DNA from: Siphonodentalium dalli
Taxonomy: Eukaryota > Mollusca > Scaphopoda > Gadilida > Siphonodentaliidae
Length of the DNA: 64,000 bases
Assembly: GCA_032622095.1 (NCBI GenBank)
Contig: CP136063.1
Location: forward strand, 186,351,956 to 186,415,955
Direction: 5' to 3'
Below, one piece after another: positions 54,873 to 64,000 of this stretch. The translations under genes and the position numbers were made by a program. Each line of letters begins with the position of its first letter. Within the stretch, counting starts at the first letter, position 1. Below the pieces are notes generated by a model that saw only the letters and a program-made list of their open reading frames with translations, had not been told where the DNA came from and did not search any database.

Positions 54873-56012
54873 ATGATGAATCTATTCGTTTTTGCTTTCA
54901 TGTTTCTTATATCCGCAGAGAAAACTCTTTCGGCTGAGACTGTCATGGAAAGGTCTCGACTGTTTGCGAATATCACACACGGATATTATCCAGAGTTAAT
55001 TCCTGGTGGCGAATCAATGAATATTAATGTAAGTTTCAAGCTCTATTCTTTCAAGGCAGTTGACGAGGTATCCCAGAGTATATATATTAGTGGATACTTC
55101 ACTGTGAAATGGTACGATCCGATCATGAGGTGGGACCCAAAAGAATTCGGCGAAATCACGCAGTTAAATATCAACAGCGCCAGTATATGGACACCGGATC
55201 TGACAATACTGAATTACAGCGATGACTTACAACCCCTCTCGGATGGATTCGTGAAGGTGAATGTGCGCAATGATGGTCGCGTAGTGTGGTATCCAGGTGG
55301 TTCTTACTCAGCAACATGTTCCTTTGATACCACTGATTATCCATTCGATCAGCAAACGTGCGCCTATAGATTCGGGTCGTGGACATATGCACACCCCCAG
55401 GTAGATATCTCCTTAATTAAGCATGAAGTGTCTAGAAATGAGGGATATGACGGTAATGGAGACTGGGAACTCATTGATGCGTTCGCAGAGGAACACGTAT
55501 CATCTAGCTCGGGTTGGAAAACTATCATGTTCAAATTCAACATTAAACGCAGACCAATAACATTCATAATAAACACAGCTGCTCCTGTCATTATTATGGT
55601 GTTTTTGAATGTTTTTGTTTTCAAAGTTCCAATCGCCTCGGGAGAAAGACTGTCATTCACACTTACTCTCGTGCTCTCATTCGCTATATTCTCCGGCATG
55701 GTTGTGAGTGCTACTTCGAGCAGCGGACATAAGATTACAGTACTTTGTGTATACCTCACCATAATAACAGGCACGAGTTGCATCATTGTTTTGCTGACAG
55801 TTCTCAGTCTCAGTATTTACTACTGCGAGAAATCGTACCCTGATTGGCTGAAGATATCAAAAAGACAGAAATATGCCACAGAAAAATCTGACAACGAGAA
55901 CTGGAAGGAATTCAGCGAAAAGCTAGATATATATTTTTTCTGGACTTTATTATCACTGGTTTTACTGATAAACATCGGTTTCACCATTGTATATTTAATG
56001 GTTGGTACTTAA
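54873..56012 (+). CDS. Nicotinic-receptor-like Cys-loop ion-channel subunit
   Basis: A complete intronless frame of 379 aa encoding a pentameric ligand-gated channel subunit of the plasma membrane. A signal peptide (about residues 1-21) precedes the ligand-binding domain, with WTPD (106-109), the Cys-loop C149-C163 (13 residues between the cysteines, FDTTDYPFDQQ inside) and GSWTY (168-172). Four membrane segments follow: M1 about 228-250, M2 258-279, M3 290-317, M4 353-376. M2 keeps Glu258 at -1', Ser at 2', Thr at 6' and Leu268 at 9', the pattern of cation-selective receptors. Loop C lacks the adjacent cysteine pair of alpha subunits (HVSSSSGW instead), so it should serve as a non-alpha or non-acetylcholine subunit. 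The M3-M4 loop is only about 35 residues, making the protein shorter than typical subunits (450-500 aa). N33, N52 and N114 are possible glycosylation sites. Two ATGs open the frame; the first is taken as start. The exact ligand is unknown. Confidence 0.93.
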   Translation: MMNLFVFAFMFLISAEKTLSAETVMERSRLFANITHGYYPELIPGGESMNINVSFKLYSFKAVDEVSQSIYISGYFTVKWYDPIMRWDPKEFGEITQLNINSASIWTPDLTILNYSDDLQPLSDGFVKVNVRNDGRVVWYPGGSYSATCSFDTTDYPFDQQTCAYRFGSWTYAHPQVDISLIKHEVSRNEGYDGNGDWELIDAFAEEHVSSSSGWKTIMFKFNIKRRPITFIINTAAPVIIMVFLNVFVFKVPIASGERLSFTLTLVLSFAIFSGMVVSATSSSGHKITVLCVYLTIITGTSCIIVLLTVLSLSIYYCEKSYPDWLKISKRQKYATEKSDNENWKEFSEKLDIYFFWTLLSLVLLINIGFTIVYLMVGT

Positions 56013-56067
56013 AGATGCCCTGTCCAATTTGACACTAAATTTGTAACAATTTCAAAGTTACGTGGCA

Positions 56068-56073
56068 AATAAA
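56068..56073 (+). promoter_or_regulatory. Polyadenylation signal AATAAA of the channel gene
   Basis: AATAAA lies 56 bp after the stop codon, followed by an A-run; another AATAAA occurs near 56123. Either could serve the channel transcript. Confidence 0.5.
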
Positions 56074-56226
56074 AAAAAATTATTGTGCTTATTTTTACGA
56101 GAACAGAATGGAAAATAATACGAATAAATCAACTCACGACTTACCAGATGTACACTCTCTATAATGTGTTTTCACTGTGGCCCACGCCATTCAACGTTTG
56201 ACGAGTATAAGTCCACTGTAGGCTTA

Positions 56227-56706
56227 TTTAAAGGTACTCAATCCGATCAGACGCTTCTAAATTACTATTTCTTTGGCTTCGGGGATAACAAATATTTGAT
56301 TCGAGTCGAGGAACTCACCCATCAAAGCTCAGAGTGATCAGATATTGATTTTTGAAGTTTGTTATTTCTCGAGATGTGTACTAATAATTGTCACAGAAAC
56401 ACGAGGTCAGACGGACATTTTGCGGATGAAGATGGATAACTCTAAAATCAAGTGGTAATAATAACCACTTGATTTTAGAGTTGTCCATCTTCATCCGCAG
56501 TTTTGACCGAAACCACCCTTTTGACGGCGTGTAATTATTGGGCCACAAACAATAGAAATAATAAACTTCAAAAATCCATATCTGATCACTCGGACCGTTG
56601 ATGGGTAGGTTCCTCGACTCGAATCAAATATTTTTTACCCCCTGAAGCCAAAGAAATAGTAATTTAGAAACCAACAACATTTGAGTACAGTATATATCCC
56701 TTTAAA
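56227..56706. mobile_element. Family A foldback MITE, copy 6
   Basis: Starts TTTAAAGGTACTCAATCCG, ends CCCTTTAAA after a decayed GAGTACAG. At its centre CTAAAATCAAGTGGTAAT is immediately followed by its complement, making the fold-back nearly perfect. It lies 215 bp downstream of the channel gene. Confidence 0.85.
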
Positions 56707-57245
56707 TGTAAGAGAGCATAACACATATGCGAATTTATCATGAAAATAAATGAGCACCCCTCCCCAAACACACCCACCTATGCCTTCTTTAAATTTACGA
56801 TTGACATTTCTGACTGATGTGTCATGTTATCATATGGATAGTGTGTCAATATGCTCTGCGCATGCATGGTTATGTTTTTGTATCTGTTTGCAAGTTAAAT
56901 GGTACTGTAGAGTACTGTTCTTAATTAAGCTAACCATATTTCCATTATTTGCCTGTCTGCCGAGTACGAGGTAATGTTACAGGTGGCAGATAAGCCGGAA
57001 TGCATAAATAGAATGCTCAACATCGAGATATTTTGTACAGTTTTCCAGCAAATATATCAAATAAATGTTATATTATATGCATAATAGTCCCAGATACTCA
57101 TTAATTTTATTGTTCAGTCAGTGAGTGCCTTAAGTTCACGCCCTGTATCAACATATATAATTTGTACACGATGTGTGCCACGCGCTGCCCAATCCACTAT
57201 CCGTAATAAATTTGATTACATCTTGTACATGAAATTCTGAAATCA
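56707..57245. other. Non-coding stretch
   Basis: I see no gene or clear repeat; AATAGTCCCAGATACTC at about 57083 resembles the 'TTAGTCCCAGCTAC' words at 10.7 and 12.0 kb. Confidence 0.35.
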
Positions 57246-57250
57246 AAATG

Positions 57251-57660
57251 TTTAAAGATGCATAATCCGATTAAGCGCCCCTCAATTACTATTTATTTGG
57301 ATTTGGGGGTAAAAAATATTTGATTCGAGTCGAGGAACTCACCAAGCTCAGAGTTATTAATATAGATTTTTGAAATTTACTATTTTTCACCATCAGGAAT
57401 TATTAGTGGCCCAGTAAACAGTCGACGAGCTGACGGTCTCAGATAAAATTATGGATGAAGATGGATAATTCTAAAATCAAGAGGCTTTCTGTTGACAAAG
57501 GCGAAATCTCATTGAAGATGTTGATAAATAACATGTTTCAGGCAATTTTATACTATAGTTGACAGAGGTTGGCATTATTTTTTGGCAATTAATCGATTCA
57601 GATAACTAAAAATGTTGTTGTTGATGTTGGAATCTGATTATATGGGGACCATAGCACCCA
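57251..57660. mobile_element. Family A foldback MITE, diverged copy 7
   Basis: Starts TTTAAAGATGCATAATCCG and keeps TATTTGATTCGAGTCGAGGA and 'ggatgaagatggataattctaaaatcaag', but lacks the right terminus: the sequence fades after a GTTGTTGATGTTGGAATCTG stretch. Confidence 0.7.
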
Positions 57661-57699
57661 TATAAAAAGTAAAAAATTCTAAGTCCCAGACATCATTCT

Positions 57700-58236
57700 G
57701 ATGATAAAAGTTTTTGGGAAGTCGTTTTAAGAATTACTACAGAGGGAAAGAGTTATATTCCCGGCTCTGCCCATACTTGACCTGTGACCCCATTTGAACA
57801 AGTCTGAATCCCAGTCACCTAGGTACTATCCATGCCAAATATGACCCAAATCGGTCTTGTGGTTCTGGAGGTGTTTCAGGAACTACTTTGTAGGGAAAAA
57901 GCTACATCCCTGGGTCCGTCACTATTTGACCGGGTGACCCCATTTAAACAAATCTGAATCCCAGTCACACAGTGACCCTCCATACCAAATTTAAGCTAAA
58001 TAGGCCCAATGGTTCTTGAGAAGAAGTCATTTTAAGAATTACTATGAAGGGAAAGTCATGGCTGCTCACATATTTGACCTCATTTGAACAAATAAGACCC
58101 AGGGAGCATCCACACCAAATATGAACCTATACAGTCTTATAGTTATGGAGAAGAACACAATTGTTGATGAATGGATGGACGGATGAGGAATGATGCCAAT
58201 AGCACCACTGGAGACTTCGTCTCAGGTGAGCTAAAA
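57700..58236 (+). repeat. Tandem repeat family B, copy 4
   Basis: Three units ('gagttatattcccggctctgccc', CCATTTGAACAAGTCTGAAT and so on) and the conserved end GGATGGACGGATGAGG, then GGAGACTTCGTCTCAGGTGA, then GCTAAAA. Confidence 0.75.
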
Positions 58237-58498
58237 CCTTTCAATATTTATTAAAAAGATTTTGGAAATTTTCAGAAACTCCTTGTTACGGAGTTCCAGC
58301 ATATGTGTGCGAATGTATATCAGTTAATATCAATTTGTTGATACAAACAATAGACTGTATATATTAAATTTATTATTTGATTATGATGAGTTAATAGTAA
58401 TTTAGGGGCTAAGGTACAACTGACATGGTAACACCGGTTACTCATTTGGACAAGTAGGTAAGCTTTGACATGTCATTTTATATATTGCTCAAATAACA

Positions 58499-58702
58499 TA
58501 CAGTAATGCCCTAAATAATTGACTCCTTAACCACAGCAGAATTATGGGTAATTTTAGTTGGAAATATGGCTTGTTGCCATTCATCGGAAAGCTCTCAGTG
58601 AGAGCTCTCCGATGAATGGCAACAAGCCATATTTCCGACTAAATCCTGAAAAATACCCATAATTCTATGGTTAAGGAGTCGATTATTTAGGGCATTACTG
58701 TA
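58499..58702. mobile_element. Family F hairpin MITE with a nested hairpin
   Basis: TACAGTAATGCCCTAAATAA at the left pairs with TTATTTAGGGCATTACTGTA at the right, giving perfect 20-bp ends including the TA. In the middle (58556-58642) a second perfect stem (AATATGGCTTGTTGCCATTC, ATCGGA) interrupts the loop found in the 53-kb copies (TTTTAAATCCTGAAAAAT). A further left end starts at 63961 and runs off the window. Confidence 0.85.
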
Positions 58703-60960
58703 ATACATTTTGACGTAATTGTGGGGGGGGGGGGGGACCTACACATTTTTCCGAGATATGAAACTGAATGACACTGCGATAGACTCAGTAAATCAGCATG
58801 TGTACGTTTAAACAGACTGAGTGAGGCACCCTTCACACACACTCCGCTATGCCCCAGTTAGCGACTGTATTAAAGTCTTATCGGAGTTTTGTTCGGATTG
58901 TCACACACACAGCAAGTGACATATGATATAACAGGTTAATAGAGTAAAGCTCAGTTCAAGTAGGATTCAGCAAAAATGTATGTGTCAAAACTATATGATT
59001 AAGCCCAATAGTGGACAAGAATCACCACGATCACTGTGACAATCAAAAGAAAAGCTGATATGACCTAATACGGTCGCTAACAAGGGCTTAGCATAGCATT
59101 TGTGAACAGTGGCTGCGATTTTAACAACCTAGGTAATAATAATAATATAGTACCACTTTCAGCAAACTAAGGCACCAAGTACCAAAATTGCAAATATGTG
59201 TACTAGTACCCAACAACATAGGAAGAACAATTCAGGGTTTATATTGTAGGCATAAGGCGAATAAATTAGCTATATATTTTAATAGTAAAATAGGAATATA
59301 ATGAATAATATAGATTTATAACAATAATACTTTTGGTATCTGAACATTAAACGCATCATCATACATACAATTATAACACTATACAAGCAACAGCTATGTT
59401 AAGTTAGTTAACATGGTGGATTAACCTCAAATTAAGCCTCTTTCTTACTAAGAAGATTCTCTCATTCAGTTATAAATGTATTAGGTCCTGCGAAGCTTCG
59501 AAGATATGATTCGGTGTTGACATCGCCGATCTGATTCAGGACCCAAACCGAATCGGCTCTCCGATTCATATATTTTCGAATATGAATACTTTTGTTCCTT
59601 AAGGACAGAGGCGACTAAATGTTCAATTTATTGGCGAGTGGAGCATATAATAACAAACGGAGGAAATTCATAACAAACGGAGGAAATTCCCATATAGCAC
59701 TGTGTTTGCAGGGTTGCCACTAGGGTAAAATAAATGAGGCTGTTCAGGAGACACAAAACTCATGGATCACCTTGTGGGATAACATTTGAGTTTATGTCAT
59801 TGCAAAGTCGTCATTTCCTTGCACCTGAACTGTTAGAGAACAACCCAAAGCTACATGATATATAACACCATTTGAGCCTGGAAACATCCCTTCGAGCATT
59901 TCCGTAATCTACCCAAATCCTGTTTTTGTAGAAATTTTCATGGTATCCAAATGCATATGAGATTGTTCACTTTCACACAAAAGTAAGTCAACCTGAAACC
60001 CAATGCAAAGCCATGCAATCGTTCGCTAACTGTAACAGCAGTTGCTTAAAACAATGAATGACTTCGAGTGGTACATGTGATAAAATAGAGTTGAGCGGTG
60101 TGGACTTGTTTTTGGCGGCAAACTGCGGCTACCGACACGTATTTACGTTTACGTTTACTAGCTTGAGCTGGGGCTCCATACGGGGTTACAAAACTATTAT
60201 TGGGGCTATGACTTCAAGTGGAGTTTTTTGCGTTTATTGTCAATGTGTGTTGTTTGTGACGACTGCTGCTGTAATATCAAGTGGTATGAATTCCCATATC
60301 CATATTTGGAAGAAGTTCTGTATTATTTTGAAATGCAGCATAATCATGTTGCTTTTGCAGATATTTCCTTACTAAGCAGTCCAGTGTTCTTTGTTAAGTA
60401 TCGCAACACTTTCACTTCGCATATACATCCATAGAGAATTGATGGCACACCAAAATTACATAAACTATGTGACAGATTTTGAAAATATACTTCCAGTTAA
60501 TAAGCAAACACGTGCATGAGAATTGTTACAATTGCTCCTCTGTTGAATACAATATTTTGGTTTTCCTGTTTGGCCAGAATTCCTGAAAAATTGCCATAAA
60601 TTTTGCAAATAGCCAAAATAATATTCTGACCAGTGCAAACAGTGTACAGTAGTGATCTCAGATATTCCATGATGTTTTAACAACAAATTGACAAATTTCT
60701 TCAGAAATCTTCCACATAGATATGTTTTGAGATACCGCTGACCAAATAATGTACACATAATTTTTGGGCTCGAACGAACCATGTCTGAGTCCATTTAAAC
60801 TCAACTCCTATTGTAATGAAATGAAAACTGGCAATAAGACAAGCCTATTTTATCTATATATACCGGTAGTTAAGTACCTAATCTATTTCTTATTTCAAAG
60901 TTAACACTAGGCCTAAACAAAATTATCTGTGTTTCCGCCAACCTAACAATGTCAGGGTAT
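58703..60960. other. Non-coding stretch with weak exon-like patch
   Basis: A 13-base G run lies near 58722. GAGGAAATTC occurs twice at 59660-59690. Around 60170-60435 two overlapping frames are open (one with FPYPYLEEVLYYFEMQHNHV) and an acceptor-like TTGCTTTTGCAG lies at about 60349-60360, but the evidence does not settle whether any of this is coding. Confidence 0.3.
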
Positions 60961-61249
60961 GGACAGTCGCTTTGGCAAATTGGTAGGTTGGCAAACTATT
61001 TTTTTTTTTCTTCAAAATTCATTATTTCATATTTTGGTTGCACCATTTACAGATTCAAATATAGAACCTTTTATTAACCTAGTAAATGTGGTACAAAGTA
61101 GACAGTCACATGTCATTATTCAGCCAGGCCAGAATAAAACAAGAGATGGATTGTTGTCCGGCGCAGACCCCCATGTGTCATACCGCCTAGTGTGGGGATA
61201 CCTATAATATCCTATGACTGAGATACTCACGCAGACTGACCTAAAAATC

Positions 61250-61565
61250 AGGATTTTCAGATAAACAAAGATGAGTAACTCTAGAATTGAAAAAATTCCG
61301 AACAAAACGATTGAACACTCCATTGAATGTCCTCATAGTAGTGAACATCCATACCAAATTTCAATGAGATCCGAAAACCAGTGGTGGAGATATCTGCTTG
61401 GACAGACAAAAAGCCAACATTTCCAGATAATCAAAGATGAATAACTCTAGAATGGAAAACCCGAACAATATGATTTAACACTCCATTGAATGTCCTGATA
61501 GTAGTGAATATCCATACTTAATTTCATTGAGAACCGAGCACTACTGTTCATGTTATGACCTGGAT
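61250..61565 (+). repeat. Two-copy tandem repeat, about 180 bp
   Basis: AACACTCCATTGAATGTCCT occurs at about 61315 and 61480, each preceded by 'agatga(g/a)taactctagaat' and followed by TAGTAGTGAA.ATCCATAC. A GACAGA-rich tail resembles family B. Confidence 0.75.
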
Positions 61566-61731
61566 GAACGCCTCCACATACAGGTGTGCATGCACGGACA
61601 GAAGCAAAACAGTATATCCCCCCCTTTAAAAAAAAAAAGGGGGTATAGTTTTCAGGGAAGGGGCGAAGACATGGGTAGTTAGCAGAAACACTGTTAATTT
61701 CATTTAGGCCCAACAGATCAATTAATAAGGG

Positions 61732-61794
61732 TTAGAAGTAGGTTCCTGATCCGCAGAAACTAGGCTTTTCAGTCTTGACAAATGGACCAATGCC
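61732..61794 (-). CDS. Terminal exon of unidentified spliced gene
   Basis: On the minus strand the acceptor TTTTATTTTCCTCTTTCAG (AG at 61795-61796) is followed by 20 codons, GIGPFVKTEKPSFCGSGTYF, and a TAA at 61732-61734. The long pyrimidine tract makes this a strong splice site. The frame joins in phase 0 with the donor of the exon at 62128-62168. I do not recognise the protein. A possible polyadenylation signal (AATAAA on the minus strand) lies near 61069. Confidence 0.5.
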   Translation of the reverse strand, partial: GIGPFVKTEKPSFCGSGTYF

Positions 61795-61842
61795 CTGAAA
61801 GAGGAAAATAAAACATGAATGCCGAGACAGATTGGACCTTTG

Positions 61843-62115
61843 CCCTTCCATGACTGGAGCTTCCTGAAATTTTGCATAACCCTGTGCAAAATGAATTCTC
61901 GTACATATGCAAGTCCCCCATAGGGAGCTTCGCATATATAAAGAGAATTCATTGGCCTAACAACATTTACCTTGACCTTTTAAGCCAGTGCATTCTGTTT
62001 TTTATGCGAGGCTCTATATGTGAGACTCATATATATATATATATATATATAAGAGAATGCACTGCCATATGATCTTTAATGCTGCACCAGCACAGCTCCC
62101 GCCATGAAGGGTTAA
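61843..62115 (+). mobile_element. Family 1 MITE, copy 2
   Basis: CCCTTCCATGACTGGAGCTT to GCCATGAAGGGTTAA, matching copy 1 (379-656) in order; a TA microsatellite expands its right stem (62028-62050). It fills most of the short intron between the last two proposed exons, ending 12 bp from the donor. Confidence 0.8.
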
Positions 62116-62127
62116 TTGAACTCTTAC

Positions 62128-62168
62128 CATTATTTCTCCATATCCAGTAAGTTTTTTGTACCCCAAGC
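62128..62168 (-). CDS. Penultimate exon (41 bp) of unidentified spliced gene
   Basis: On the minus strand the acceptor CACTATTTGCAG precedes 41 bases that end at the donor ATG|GTAAGAG. In the frame that leads into the terminal exon it encodes LGYKKLTGYGEIM after two bases completing a split codon. The upstream candidate exon (63581-63687) ends with two spare bases rather than one, so either an exon between them is missing from my model or one boundary differs. Confidence 0.4.
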
Positions 62169-62228
62169 CTGCAAATAGTGTGTCTGTCATTCACAGAATC
62201 AGGTCCCCAGAGAGTTAGCGTAACCAAA

Positions 62229-62260
62229 TTAACCCTCTGGGGACCTCATTCTGCTTAGGC
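62229..62260 (+). repeat. TTAA terminus, family 4
   Basis: TTAACCCTCTGGGGACCTCA then TTCTGC matches, inverted, the solo terminus at 36003-36029. A weaker inverted partner (CAGGTCCCCAGAGAGTTA) lies just upstream at about 62200. Confidence 0.45.
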
Positions 62261-62502
62261 CTCAACTGCCATGGGAGACCTAGGATCAGATTGAATTTCA
62301 GAATTTGAATTTCAGAAACTTTATTTATTTATTATTGCCGTTTCCAACTGATAAATTAGACCTAAAAATTATTGAAGGGCTTTGAATTTCAATCCATAGA
62401 TATTCTACAGCCAAGATTTAAAATATCTATTTTTTTTTAGCCAAAGAAAATAAAAGATCGCAGACCCCATGTCCCCAGAATCGGTCTGTTTTTTTGGGAC
62501 GA

Positions 62503-62762
62503 TAACTCTTTCATGATGGGAGCTGCGCTGGTGCAGCATTAAAGGTCATGTGTCAGTGCATTCTCTTAAATATCAGAGTCTGCCATAGAGAGCCTAACAT
62601 ATATAAGATAATGTACTGGCTTACAAGGTCAAGGTAAATATTGTTTGGCCAATGTATTCTCTTATATATGCGAGGTTCCCCATGGAAGACTTGCATATAT
62701 AAGAGAATGCATTTGGCACAGGGTTTTCACATTTTCAGGAGGCTCCAGTCATGGAAGGGTTG
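62503..62762 (-). mobile_element. Family 1 MITE, copy 3 (inverted)
   Basis: TAACTCTTTCATGATGGGAG to CAGTCATGGAAGGGTTGA, the reverse complement of copies 1 and 2, with the same internal order of CATATATAAGAGAATGCA words. It lies in the proposed 1.4-kb intron. Confidence 0.8.
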
Positions 62763-63467
62763 AGAACAAAGAAGTCAAATTTGAGTCCAACTAAACGGTG
62801 TCCTGTGTGTTCTCAAAGTGAGTCACACACCAAGTATCAAGAGATTCTTTTGAAGGTTACTCAATTCATCATTAAGACAACATAAATATTATTTCTAAGT
62901 CAAATAAAATCGAACTTGGCCTGCATCTTCTCAAATGAGAACCATGTACCAAATATCAAGAAATTCAGTTGAATATTGCTCAAGTTACCATCCGGATAAC
63001 CCAAAAACAGCAATTTCTAAGTTGAATAAAAGGCCGCTCGTCCACAGTGTCCCCCGAAACGGAGCGGTGGCTTTGTAGAAGTATATTATATGGATAAGAC
63101 ACTTGGGCATTGTCTCATAACTGATCTGCATACAAATAACCAAATCTAAAAAAAACTCTTAAAGTCAAAATAAAACCTCAAATTGGCACAAAATCAAGAA
63201 AATTACAAGTCGACAAAGACCATAAATGCACTAAAAATGGGCAGACCGAACATAAATTAGAAATTGATCTGTATTTTCATATGAGTAATCTAAATTTGAA
63301 AAGAAATAGATAACTATAACAAAAGCTATCACCTGGAAACCAAAATAATCATCAAATTATAAGTTAACAAGGACCATAACTCCGGCAAAAATGGGGGAAC
63401 CGAATCCAAATTATGTATCTTCATGTGGGAAATCCACATACAAAATTTGAAAACAATCAGATAACTA
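62763..63467 (+). repeat. Degenerate repeat in intron
   Basis: 'aaatgagaaccatgtaccaaatatcaagaaattcagttgaatattgctca' and related phrases ('acacaccaagtatcaagagattcttttgaaggttactca', 'tgggaaatccacatacaaaatttgaaaacaatcagataact') recur every 120-180 bp. Non-coding. Confidence 0.5.
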
Positions 63468-63555
63468 CATATGGGAGACTCGCATATATAAGAGAATGCA
63501 CTGGTACAGGATATTTAATGCTGCACCAGCTCAGCTCCAGTAATTAAAGGGTTAA
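63468..63555 (+). mobile_element. Family 1 MITE, right-end fragment (copy 4)
   Basis: GACTCGCATATATAAGAGAA, then TTTAATGCTGCACCAGC, then AAAGGGTTAA matches the last 90 bp of copy 1. It ends 24 bp from the donor of the exon at 63581. Confidence 0.75.
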
Positions 63556-63580
63556 ACTCTAACTAAACAAACAAACAAAC

Positions 63581-63687
63581 CTTTCTAGAGACTCCCCGCC
63601 AGGTTCAGCCTGGAAGTTGTATCCCCTCAGAGCAGGAAGATCCAAATCAGCAGTCAACATGTCTGACATGATCTCATGTGACTTCTC
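63581..63687 (-). CDS. Coding exon (107 bp) of unidentified spliced gene
   Basis: On the minus strand the acceptor CTTAATTTTTACAG (AG at 63688-63689) is followed by a single open frame: EKSHEIMSDMLTADLDLPAL, then RGYNFQAEPGGESLE, then AG|GTTTGT at the donor (63579-63580). The other two frames are closed by stops. The composition and codon balance differ clearly from the surrounding AT-rich sequence. I do not recognise the family; upstream exons must lie beyond 64 kb. Confidence 0.55.
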
Positions 63688-63960
63688 CTGTAAAAATTAA
63701 GTAACTTGTTATCTTTTCATTAGGTGACACCACCCGCCTCCTTTTTTTGGTTTTGGGTACGCAGGATTCAGGCCATTGTCAGGAGTTAGGCATTTTTCAT
63801 AACCTGCTGTTAGCCGGTATTCAAGATTCATACCCCCACTGTATTTGGGATTCCAATAAAATCCTGTTACGTGATTTTGATGGCAACAAATTGTGGTATT
63901 TGACAACTAGAATGGGCCCTTTTTATCCTTTTTTTGGGTCTCATTCTGTTAACTGGGTGC

Positions 63961-64000
63961 TACAGTAATGCCCTAAATAATCGACTCCTTAACCACAAGA
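63961..64000 (+). mobile_element. Family F MITE, left end cut by window edge
   Basis: TACAGTAATGCCCTAAATAA, then TCGACTCCTTAACCACA equals the left terminus of the element at 58499-58702. Confidence 0.7.

Noticed and set aside
60058-60434. Overlapping frames as a gene
   Set aside because: An acceptor-like site exists, but no partner donor, no consistent frame and no recognised motif; kept only as a note.

Overview
Eukaryotic, AT-rich, intron-bearing and very repeat-dense DNA, most likely from a marine invertebrate and probably a mollusc. That guess rests on the style of the dispersed repeats (tandem blocks of about 160 bp ending in a GGTGAGCTAAAA-type tail, foldback MITEs, CR1-like LINE tails) and on a short, intronless Cys-loop receptor gene; it is inference. 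There are no prokaryotic genes or operons. Nearly all short open frames are chance frames inside repeats.

Layout. 0.4-16.6 kb is a patchwork of foldback elements: several families flanked by TTAA, a roughly 460-490 bp foldback MITE present many times in the window (called family A here), tandem 'GGTGAGCTAAAA' repeats, and a nested foldback at 14.6-16.6 kb with a tRNA-derived SINE head inside. 16.85-21.3 kb holds two head-to-tail copies of a roughly 2.15 kb element (family D) with internal 115-bp and 17-bp tandem repeats.

21.3-35.9 kb is the outstanding feature: a 14.6 kb nearly perfect palindrome with arms of 7.1-7.5 kb and a GC-rich spacer of 28 nt. It is bounded by matching GGACCT... termini and flanked by an identical 9-bp direct repeat, CAATTTTGC. 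It therefore looks like a giant foldback transposon inserted as one unit. Each arm holds a duplicated unit of about 2.3 kb plus an inner block with a degenerate tandem array of about 265 bp. Only the left arm carries an extra MITE of about 0.4 kb.

36.9-45.0 kb is another large inverted arrangement: diverged arms around a roughly 50-bp minisatellite that is broken up by a hairpin element, a 1.18 kb long-TIR element with a perfect 9-bp target duplication (ACCATATGG), a family A MITE and a decayed LINE reverse transcriptase. 46.6-48.7 kb is a direct duplication around a 20-23 bp minisatellite and contains a 164-bp hairpin. 49.3-54.5 kb is more repeats, including a truncated CR1-like LINE end and a tandemly amplified mariner-like hairpin.

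Genes. The one complete, clearly recognisable gene is an intronless nicotinic-receptor-like Cys-loop ion-channel subunit (379 aa, + strand, 54873-56012). At the right edge the minus strand carries what look like the last three exons of an unidentified spliced gene (61732-63687), with MITEs in its introns. A possible first exon lies at 51735, and a few short protein-like frames elsewhere are listed at low confidence. Nothing shows these genes acting together; the dominant story is nested mobile DNA.
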